Origin: an uncultured Caulobacter sp.
Lineage (GTDB): Bacteria; Pseudomonadota; Alphaproteobacteria; Caulobacterales; Caulobacteraceae
DNA length: 19,648 bases
Reading direction: 5' to 3'
Assembly: GCA_937991555.1 (NCBI GenBank)
Contig: CALKHU010000003.1
Coordinates: 1-19,648 of the forward strand
How positions within the stretch are numbered: position 1 is the stretch's first letter; each line of letters starts with the position of its first letter. Of this stretch, positions 13,439 through 19,648 are shown piece after piece. The notes beneath the pieces were generated by a model. It was not told the origin of the DNA and ran no database searches. It was given only the letters and a program-made list of their open reading frames with translations. A program made the position numbers and the translations under genes.

Positions 13439-15269
13439 GGGCGAGCAGGGCGGTGAGGGCGCCGGGGGTGACCCCCTCGATACGGGCGGCCTGGCCGAGG
13501 GTGAGGGGGCGGACGGCGGCGAGCTTGCTGCGGACCTCGTTGGAGAGACCCCCGATGGCCGAATAGTCGAGGTCCGCCGGAAGCCTGAGAGCCTCGTCCC
13601 GGCGGAAGGCCTCGACGTCCGCCGCCTGGCGGTCCAGGTAGCCGGCGTAGGCCGCGTCGATCTCGATCTGCTCGCGGACGGCAGGGGACCAGCCGGCGAT
13701 CTCGGGCCAGAGCTTCGCGAGGACGTCGAGATCGACGCCGGGATAGGCGAGCAGCTGGCTGAGGTCGCGGCGCTGACCGTCGGCCTTGACCGGGAGACCA
13801 GCCTTCTGCGCCGCGGCCGGCGTCAAGGACCAGGATCGGGCCTGCGCCCGCGCCGCCTCGAGCGCCCGATGTTTCACGTGAAACACGCCAGCCCTTTCGG
13901 AGCCGACGATTCCGAGGTCGATCCCGCGCTGCGTCAGGCGCTGATCGGCATTGTCCGACCGCAGCAGGAGGCGGAACTCCGCCCGGCTGGTGAACATCCG
14001 GTAGGGCTCGGTCACACCGCGCGTGACCAGATCGTCGATCAACACGCCGATGTAGGCCTCGTCGCGGGCGAAGGTCGCGGGCTCGGCGCCGGAGGCGGCC
14101 CGGGCGGCGTTCATGCCCGCCACCAGCCCCTGAGCGCCGGCCTCTTCATAACCGGTCGTGCCGTTGATCTGCCCGGCCAGATACAGGCCAGGGAGACGCT
14201 TCACCTCCAAGGTCGGATAGAGCTCCCGCGGATCGACATAGTCGTACTCGATCGCGTAGCCGAACCGTCGGATGGCCACCTGCTCCAGCCCGGGGATGGT
14301 CCGCAGGAACAGCTCCTGCGTCTCCTCGGAGACCGACGTCGACACCCCGTTCGGATAGACGGTGTCGTCGTCCAGCCCTTCCGGCTCCAGAAACACCTGG
14401 TGGCTGGTCTTGTCAGCGAAGCGGACGACCTTGTCCTCGATCGACGGACAGTACCGCGGCCCCCGGCCCGTCGCCCGACCGCCATAGACCGCCGACTCCG
14501 TCAGACGCTCCGCGATGATCCGGTGGGTGTCCTCCGTCGTCCAGGTTATGCCGCACTGGATCTGCGGCACATCGATGCGGTCGTTCAGGAACGAGAAGGG
14601 GACGGGCTCGTCGTCGGCCGCCTGCATTTCCAGCCGGTCCCAGGCGATGGTCGAACCATCCAGACGCGCCGGCGTGCCGGTCTTGAGCCGGCCCATGTCG
14701 AGGCCGAGGCTGTAGAGGCGGTCGGAGAGACCGATGGCCGGCGCGTCGCCGACCCGGCCGGCCGGAATGCGCTTCTCCCCGAGGTGGATGACCCCCTTCA
14801 GGAAGGTGCCCGTGGTCAGGACCACGCGCGGAGCCCGGTACGCCTGACCCGACCCGCCGACGACCCCGGCGACGGCGCCGTCCGTCACGATCAGGTCCTC
14901 GACGGCTTCAGCGATGACTTCGAGGTTCGCATAGGCGGCCAGTTCGGCCTGCATGGCCTCCCGGTAGAGCCGGCGGTCGATCTGCGCCCGCGGCCCCCGG
15001 ACGGCCGGACCCTTCGAGCGGTTGAGCATGCGGAACTGGATGCCGGCCCGGTCCGCCATCCGGCCCATCAGACCGTCGAGCGCATCGATCTCACGAACCA
15101 GATGACCCTTGCCGAGACCGCCGATGGCCGGGTTGCAGCTCATCTCGCCGATGGTTTCGAGCTTGTGGGTCAGCAGCAGCGTGCGGGCGCCGAAGCGCGC
15201 CGAGGCCGCCGCGGCCTCACAGCCGGCGTGTCCGCCGCCGATGACGATGACATCCCAGGAACGGGTCAT
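13413..15269 (-). CDS. mnmG: tRNA uridine-5-carboxymethylaminomethyl modification enzyme MnmG (GidA)
   Basis: The product is 618 residues, the usual length. The FAD fold motif GGGHAGCEAA is at 11-20. Further signatures are LTHKLETIGEMSCNPAIGGLGKGHLVREIDALDG, GPAVRGPRAQIDRRLYR, VVLTTGTFLKG, LKTGTPARLD, GLYLAGQINGTTGYEEAGAQGLVAGMNAA, and MFTSRAEFRLLLRSDNADQRLT. With MnmE it forms the complex that modifies U34 of several tRNAs using FAD and methylene-tetrahydrofolate. A perfect parS site lies inside the gene and is read as residues VFHVKH (462-467), in the linker after the RAEFR domain. The start ATG 15269 lacks a clear Shine-Dalgarno. It is separated from mnmE by 129 nt. Confidence 0.98.
   Translation of the reverse strand: MTRSWDVIVIGGGHAGCEAAAASARFGARTLLLTHKLETIGEMSCNPAIGGLGKGHLVREIDALDGLMGRMADRAGIQFRMLNRSKGPAVRGPRAQIDRRLYREAMQAELAAYANLEVIAEAVEDLIVTDGAVAGVVGGSGQAYRAPRVVLTTGTFLKGVIHLGEKRIPAGRVGDAPAIGLSDRLYSLGLDMGRLKTGTPARLDGSTIAWDRLEMQAADDEPVPFSFLNDRIDVPQIQCGITWTTEDTHRIIAERLTESAVYGGRATGRGPRYCPSIEDKVVRFADKTSHQVFLEPEGLDDDTVYPNGVSTSVSEETQELFLRTIPGLEQVAIRRFGYAIEYDYVDPRELYPTLEVKRLPGLYLAGQINGTTGYEEAGAQGLVAGMNAARAASGAEPATFARDEAYIGVLIDDLVTRGVTEPYRMFTSRAEFRLLLRSDNADQRLTQRGIDLGIVGSERAGVFHVKHRALEAARAQARSWSLTPAAAQKAGLPVKADGQRRDLSQLLAYPGVDLDVLAKLWPEIAGWSPAVREQIEIDAAYAGYLDRQAADVEAFRRDEALRLPADLDYSAIGGLSNEVRSKLAAVRPLTLGQAARIEGVTPGALTALLAHVRRPRAA
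13870..13885. other. parS: parS centromere site inside mnmG
   Basis: TGTTTCACGTGAAACA is a perfect 16-bp palindrome identical to the bacterial parS consensus bound by chromosomal ParB. It lies in the coding sequence of mnmG, about 1.9 kb from parB, where it encodes FHVKH with flanking bases. It is the usual kind of location for origin-proximal parS and would nucleate ParB loading. Confidence 0.97.
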
Positions 15270-15280
15270 AGGCTTGGGGT

Positions 15281-15314
15281 CCGAAAACGAACGCCCCCGG
15301 CGAGGGCGGGGGCG
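15281..15314 (-). terminator. Terminator-like hairpin in the mnmG leader
   Basis: On the minus strand, CGCCCCC (15314-15308) pairs with GGGGGCG (15298-15292) across a 9-nt loop, followed by TTCGTTTTCGG. It begins downstream of a TATATA stretch and ends about 12 nt before the mnmG ATG. It could terminate mnmE transcripts or act as an attenuator for mnmG. Confidence 0.45.
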
Positions 15315-15324
15315 ACGGAGACGA

Positions 15325-15332
15325 TATATAGC
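15325..15332 (-). promoter_or_regulatory. Possible -10 element for mnmG
   Basis: GCTATATAT-like sequence on the minus strand (TATATA at 15325-15330 on +) is a conspicuous AT island in the GC-rich mnmE-mnmG gap and resembles the Caulobacter-type GCTAnnnT -10. No good -35 is visible. A GAGTC (GANTC) site lies at 15352-15356, upstream of it. It could give the mnmG-rsmG-parA-parB cluster its own promoter. Confidence 0.35.
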
Positions 15333-15380
15333 GCAGAAGCGGGCCGGCCGGGAGTCCCCCGGCGCCGGCGCCGCCCCCGG

Positions 15381-15396
15381 TGTTTCACGTGAAACA
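15381..15396. other. parS: parS centromere site between mnmE and mnmG
   Basis: TGTTTCACGTGAAACA is a second perfect parS palindrome, two bases past the mnmE stop codon and 1.5 kb from the first. It is next to a GC-rich stretch (CCGGCGCCGGCGCCG at about 15358-15372). The pair marks this as part of the origin-proximal centromere. Confidence 0.97.
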
Positions 15397-15398
15397 TC

Positions 15399-16736
15399 TC
15401 ATTTACCAATGCAGAAGCTGGAGAAGACCCGGTCGAGCACCGCCTCCGGATCGACCCGCCCCGACACCCGCTCCAGGGCCCGCGCCGCCAGGCGGACGTC
15501 CTCCGCCGCCAGTTCCGGTTCCGTCTGCACGAGCGCCCGGCCAACCCGCGCAGCCGCTTCCCGCAGGCTTTCCGCGTGGCGCAGGCGCGTCGCGGCCGGA
15601 AACTCGGCAGCCGACAACGCTTCCACCACCCGCCGGGTGATCGCCGCCCGGACCGTCGCCGCGCCTTCCGCCTTCATCGAAACGTCCAGCACCTCGAGGC
15701 CGGCCTCCGCCGCGGCGGCGCGGGCCCGGTCGCCGTCGAGGCTTGGCGGCAGGTCTGCCTTGTTCATCACGCACAGGTCGCCGGGCTGCGCGAGCGCCTG
15801 CGCATGCCGCCAGCTGCCGTCCGACGCGTGGCCGTCGACGACCCACAGCCGGAGATCGGCTTCGGAAGCCCAGGACCGGGCCCGGCGCACGCCTTCGGCC
15901 TCGATCGCCTCGTCCGTCTCCCGGACGCCGGCCGTGTCGGCGAGCAGCGCCCTGTATCCGGCCAGGACCAGCGGAACCTCGATCACATCCCGTGTCGTTC
16001 CCGGGGTCGCGGTCACGATCGCCGCGTCCCGTTCCACCAGCCCGTTCAGCAGGCTGCTCTTGCCGGCATTCGGCGCCCCGATCAGGGCGATGCGGAAACC
16101 CTCCCGCACCCGGCGGCCGCGCTCGGCGTCCACCAGCGCGGCGTCCAACTCCGCCAGCAGCGCCTGCAGGTGCGGCCGCGCCCGGGCGGCGACATCCTCC
16201 GGCAGATCCTCGTCCGGGAAATCCACCGCCGCCTCGAGCACGGCCAGACTCTCGATCAGCGCCTCGCGCCAGGCGTCATAGCGCCGCGAGAGGCCGCCGC
16301 CGAGCTGGTCGAGGGCCTGCCTCGCCTGGGCCGTCGTCTCGGCGTCGATCAGGTCCGCCACCGCCTCCGCTTGGGCGAGGTCGAGCTTGCCGTTCTGGAA
16401 GGCGCGGCGCGTGAACTCTCCCGGCTCGGCCAGCCGAACGCCCAGCCCGGCGAGGGCGGTCACCAGAGCGTCCACCACGGCCAGTCCGCCGTGAACGTGG
16501 AACTCGGCGCAATCCTCGCCCGTGTAGCTGGCCGGGCCCGGGAACCACAACGTCAGGGCCTCGTCGATGACGACGCCGTCGGCGCCGGCCAGCCGCCGCA
16601 GCGACGCCCGCCGCGGAGCGGGCACCGGACCGGCGAGGGCGGCGACCGCCTGGCGCGTTCCCGGCCCCGAAAGCCTCACCACCGCCAGCGCCGCCCGCCC
16701 GGGCGCCGTGGCCGGGGCGAAGATGGTGTCCGTCAT
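15399..16736 (-). CDS. mnmE: tRNA modification GTPase MnmE (TrmE)
   Basis: The product is 445 residues. The N-terminal tetrahydrofolate-binding domain (1-115) has TIFAPATAPGRAALAVVRLSG and YTGEDCAEFHVHGG. Helices follow, with the G domain inserted: G1 GAPNAGKS (220-227), G2 TPGTTRDVI, G3 DTAG (267-270), G4 NKAD (325-328). The protein ends FCIGK (441-445), carrying the conserved C-terminal Cys. It works with MnmG on tRNA U34. Its start overlaps the stop of the upstream DUF6489-like gene in an ATGA junction, so translation is likely coupled. Confidence 0.98.
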   Translation of the reverse strand: MTDTIFAPATAPGRAALAVVRLSGPGTRQAVAALAGPVPAPRRASLRRLAGADGVVIDEALTLWFPGPASYTGEDCAEFHVHGGLAVVDALVTALAGLGVRLAEPGEFTRRAFQNGKLDLAQAEAVADLIDAETTAQARQALDQLGGGLSRRYDAWREALIESLAVLEAAVDFPDEDLPEDVAARARPHLQALLAELDAALVDAERGRRVREGFRIALIGAPNAGKSSLLNGLVERDAAIVTATPGTTRDVIEVPLVLAGYRALLADTAGVRETDEAIEAEGVRRARSWASEADLRLWVVDGHASDGSWRHAQALAQPGDLCVMNKADLPPSLDGDRARAAAAEAGLEVLDVSMKAEGAATVRAAITRRVVEALSAAEFPAATRLRHAESLREAAARVGRALVQTEPELAAEDVRLAARALERVSGRVDPEAVLDRVFSSFCIGK

Positions 16737-16990
16737 TCGCCGGACTTGGTCCCGAATCCGGCCGCCGCGGGCATGGCCGCGGTCATCAGCTTGCGAAACT
16801 GCTCCTGGGCCCCCGTACCGAACGCCATCCAGCTCTTCATCAGCTCGTCCGGCGCCAGCGCGGCCATGTTGGCGTCCATGCGCTTCTGCATCTCGGCGAC
16901 CATGTGCTCATTGAGCGCCGTGACGTCGGGCAGGCCCATGAAGGCGCGCGCCTCGACGGGGGTGCAGTCGATCTCGATGGTGACCTTCAT
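16733..16990 (-). CDS. Small conserved DUF6489-like protein upstream of mnmE
   Basis: This is an 85-residue soluble protein with no signal peptide. It begins MKVTIEIDCTPVEARAFMGLPDV, a beta strand plus a 'tP.EAR.f.GlPDv' motif, continues with amphipathic helices LNEHMVAEMQKRMDANMAALAPDELMKSWM, and ends with a Gly/Ala tail. The pattern matches a small family of unknown function that I recall near mnmE in Caulobacterales and related orders (DUF6489). AGGAAAG upstream of ATG 16990 is a good ribosome-binding site. The four-base ATGA overlap with mnmE makes it the first gene of that operon. Its middle segment is helix- and Met-rich, resembling phasin-type proteins, but this is not enough for a function. 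Confidence 0.85.
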   Translation of the reverse strand: MKVTIEIDCTPVEARAFMGLPDVTALNEHMVAEMQKRMDANMAALAPDELMKSWMAFGTGAQEQFRKLMTAAMPAAAGFGTKSGE

Positions 16991-17086
16991 TCCGCTCTTT
17001 CCTTGGCGAGGCGCCGGTTTGTGATGGCAGACCCGGGGGCGGGCTTGTTAACACCCTCGGCGAACCTCAACGGGAGATAACCGACG
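16991..17086. promoter_or_regulatory. Divergent promoter region, mnmE operon / hydrolase operon
   Basis: A 96-nt gap separates two divergent starts, so it should contain promoters for both operons. It has ribosome-binding sites at each end (AGGAAAG for the minus-strand gene, GGGAG for the plus-strand gene) and a central TTGTTAACA. No firm -35/-10 pairs could be assigned. Confidence 0.4.
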
Positions 17087-17785
17087 ATGAGCGCTGAACG
17101 CCTGACCATCAAGACGCCCGACGGCGAGTTTTCGGCCTATGTCGCCCGACCGGCGGCCGCCAAGGCGCCGGCCGTGGTGGTGATCCAGGAGATCTTCGGC
17201 GTCAACGCCGTGATGCGAGACATCACCGACGGCCTCGCCGCCCAGGGCTACCTCGCCATCTGCCCCGACCTGTTCTGGCGGATCGAGCCCGGCATCGACA
17301 TCACCGACCAGTCGAAGGAAGAGTGGGACAAGGCCTTCCAGCTGTTCAACGCCTTCGACGCCGACAAGGGCGTGGACGATCTCCAGGCGACCATCGACGC
17401 GATCCGCGCCGATCCGGGCTGCACCGGCAAGGTCGGCTCTGTCGGCTTCTGTCTGGGCGGCAAGATGGCCTTCCTGACCGCCACCCGCACCGATGTCGAC
17501 GCCGCGGTGAGCTACTATGGCGTCGGCCTCGACAGCCTGACCGGCGAAGCCGGGAAGATCACCCGGCCGGTGCTGCTCCACATCGCCGCCGAGGACGGTT
17601 TCGTTCCGAAGGAGGCGCAGGCCGCCATCCACGCGGCGCTCGACAACCACCCGCTGGTCACGATCCACGACTACCCGGGCCGCGACCACGCCTTCGCCCG
17701 CGTCGGCGGGGAGCATTACCACGCCGGTGACGCCGAGACGGCCGGCAAGCGCTCGCTGGCCTTCTTCACCGAACATCTGGGCTAG
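17087..17785 (+). CDS. Dienelactone hydrolase family protein
   Basis: This is a 232-residue alpha/beta hydrolase. The DLH pattern is complete: VVVIQEIFGVN with Glu35, LAICPDLFWR, the nucleophile elbow GFCLGGKMAF with Cys122 instead of Ser, HIAAEDGFVP with Asp170, and PGRDHAFAR with His201, giving the Cys-Asp-His triad typical of dienelactone hydrolases. Classical members hydrolyse dienelactone to maleylacetate in chlorocatechol breakdown. No aromatic-degradation genes are nearby, so the substrate here is unknown and a general carboxylesterase role is as likely. It has no signal peptide and is cytoplasmic. GGGAG lies about 11 nt before ATG 17087. The quinone oxidoreductase gene follows after 4 nt, forming a two-gene operon. 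Confidence 0.92.
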   Translation: MSAERLTIKTPDGEFSAYVARPAAAKAPAVVVIQEIFGVNAVMRDITDGLAAQGYLAICPDLFWRIEPGIDITDQSKEEWDKAFQLFNAFDADKGVDDLQATIDAIRADPGCTGKVGSVGFCLGGKMAFLTATRTDVDAAVSYYGVGLDSLTGEAGKITRPVLLHIAAEDGFVPKEAQAAIHAALDNHPLVTIHDYPGRDHAFARVGGEHYHAGDAETAGKRSLAFFTEHLG

Positions 17786-17789
17786 GGCG

Positions 17790-18761
17790 ATGCTGGCGAT
17801 CCAGGCGACCCGCACCGGCGGGCCGGAAGTGATCGAGGTCGTCGATCTGCCCGTCCCCACGCCGGGGCCGGGCGAGATCCTGATCCGCCACGAGGCCATC
17901 GGGCTGAACTTCATCGACACCTACTACCGTTCGGGCCTCTACCCCGCGCGGCTGCCCGGGGTCCTCGGCGTCGAGGGCGCCGGCGTCGTCGAGGCGGTCG
18001 GGGAGGGGGTCACGCGGTTCAAGACCGGCGACCGCGCCGGCTACGCGGGCGGCCCCCTCGGCGCCTACGCCGAGTTCCGCACCTACAAGGCCGACCGCGC
18101 CGTGCCGTTGCCGCCCGGCGTGTCGTCGGAAACGGCAGCCGCCGCCCTGCTCAAGGGAATGACGGCGGAGTTCCTGCTTCGCCGCTGCTATCCGGTGAAG
18201 TCGGGCCAGACCGTTCTCGTCCATGCGGCCGCCGGCGGCGTGGGCCAGATCCTGGTTCAGTGGGCCCGGCATCTGGGCTGCCGCGTCATCGGAACGGCGG
18301 GCGACGCCGCCAAGGCGGACATCGCCCGCGCGCTGGGCTGCGAAGACGTCATCCTCTATCGCGAGGAAGACGTCGCCGCCCGGGTGCGCGCGCTGACCGG
18401 CGGCGAGGGCGTCCCCGTGGTCTATGACGGGGTGGGTGCGGCGACCTTCGAGGGCAGTCTCTCGAGCCTAGCGCGCCGGGGCATGCTGGTCAGCTACGGC
18501 AACGCGTCCGGTCCCGCGCCGGCCGTCCTGCCCTCGCGTCTCGCCCAGGACGGCTCCCTGTTCCTCACCCGGCCCGGCCTCTTCGACTATATCGCCACAC
18601 GGGACGAGCTCGACGAGAGCGCCGGCGCCCTGTTCGAGGTGCTGGCCGCCGGCGCGGTGAAGGTCGAGATCGGCCAGACCTTCCCGCTCGCCGAGGCCCG
18701 CGCGGCGCACGAGGCGCTGGAAGGCCGCGGCACCACGGGATCGACCCTGCTCATCCCCTGA
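17790..18761 (+). CDS. NADPH:quinone oxidoreductase (zinc-free MDR family, Qor-like)
   Basis: The product is 323 residues, the length of E. coli Qor. The N-terminal GroES-like domain has IGLNFIDTYYRSGLYPARLPGVLGVEGAG. The Rossmann domain has VLVHAAAGGVGQ (142-153) for NADPH, then GTAGDAAKADIARALGCEDVI, VVYDGVGAATFEGSLSSLARRGMLVSYGNASG. Zinc ligands are absent, as in quinone reductases. It reduces quinones, probably by one electron, with NADPH. The start at 17790 is chosen over an upstream ATG at 17727 that lies inside the hydrolase gene, because MLAIQATRTGGPEVIEVVDLP is the standard family N terminus. It is followed by a strong terminator. Confidence 0.93.
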   Translation: MLAIQATRTGGPEVIEVVDLPVPTPGPGEILIRHEAIGLNFIDTYYRSGLYPARLPGVLGVEGAGVVEAVGEGVTRFKTGDRAGYAGGPLGAYAEFRTYKADRAVPLPPGVSSETAAAALLKGMTAEFLLRRCYPVKSGQTVLVHAAAGGVGQILVQWARHLGCRVIGTAGDAAKADIARALGCEDVILYREEDVAARVRALTGGEGVPVVYDGVGAATFEGSLSSLARRGMLVSYGNASGPAPAVLPSRLAQDGSLFLTRPGLFDYIATRDELDESAGALFEVLAAGAVKVEIGQTFPLAEARAAHEALEGRGTTGSTLLIP

Positions 18762-18786
18762 CCGCCCGAGGCATGGCGGAACGACG

Positions 18787-18820
18787 AAGGGCGCGGGGTG
18801 ACCCGCGCCCTTTGCCTTTG
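18787..18820 (+). terminator. Intrinsic terminator after the quinone oxidoreductase gene
   Basis: AAGGGCGCGGG (18787-18797) and CCCGCGCCCTT (18802-18812) form a perfect 11-bp stem with a GTGA loop, followed by TGCCTTTG. It lies 25 nt past the + strand stop and also faces the end of rho, 26 nt away, so it may serve both convergent transcripts. The T-rich tail is better in the + direction. Confidence 0.75.
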
Positions 18821-18845
18821 GATCGACGGCGTCGCCGAGCCGGCG

Positions 18846-19648
<803 letters not shown>

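Noticed and set aside
13044..15392. 782-codon plus-strand frame opposite mnmG and rsmG
   Set aside because: It crosses two well-identified genes, has an Arg/Gly/Ala/Asp-rich composition and no domain pattern.
15576..17024. 482-codon plus-strand frame opposite mnmE and the DUF6489-like gene
   Set aside because: It overlaps two supported genes and has Arg/Gly/His-rich mirror composition.

Overview
This is a high-GC (roughly 70%), gene-dense, housekeeping segment of an alphaproteobacterial chromosome, close to the replication origin. The best fit is Caulobacterales (Caulobacter, Phenylobacterium or a close relative). The evidence is the chained cluster rho / mnmE / mnmG / rsmG / parA / parB carrying perfect parS sites, the alphaproteobacterial trio leuS-lptE-holA, and neighbours that look like Caulobacter CenR and NtrZ. 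From memory of the C. crescentus gene order, Cori lies a few kb beyond the rho end of this block. The origin is therefore expected just past the right edge and is not in the window.

Layout. (1) 1-3478, + strand: the 3' part of ftsK (DNA translocase), a LolA-family lipoprotein carrier, a 239-nt gap holding a promoter-like sequence, hairpins and a strong intrinsic terminator (possibly a small RNA), then xthA. (2) 3475-4959, - strand: an OmpR-type response regulator (probably cenR) and the PLP-homeostasis protein YggS. (3) 4947-5570, +: a ThiE/TenI-like protein whose 5' end overlaps yggS. (4) 5560-5958, -: a secreted NtrZ-like protein. (5) 6248-10912, +: a DUF3576-like lipoprotein, leuS, lptE and holA, tightly packed. 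(6) 11062-16990, -: DUF6489-like gene, mnmE, mnmG, rsmG, parA and parB, mostly overlapping or separated by a few bases. The exception is a 129-nt mnmE-mnmG gap containing a parS site. (7) 17087-18761, +: dienelactone hydrolase and quinone oxidoreductase, four bases apart, followed by a strong hairpin terminator. (8) 18846-end, -: the C-terminal two thirds of rho.

How the genes work together. ParA, ParB and two perfect parS sites form the origin-segregation module, and FtsK handles terminus resolution at division. MnmE and MnmG jointly modify tRNA wobble uridines, RsmG methylates 16S rRNA, and LeuS charges tRNA-Leu. LolA, LptE, the DUF3576 lipoprotein, CenR and NtrZ are envelope biogenesis or envelope-signalling functions. 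HolA and XthA are DNA replication and repair proteins. No mobile element, CRISPR array, tRNA or rRNA was seen, and no accessory island.

I did not find a convincing new multi-gene system. The most useful non-routine signals are the candidate terminated RNA at about 2519-2645, the parS site that is read as protein inside mnmG, three GANTC (CcrM-type) sites within 60 bp upstream of the lipoprotein-leuS operon and ntrZ, and a terminator-like hairpin in the mnmG leader.
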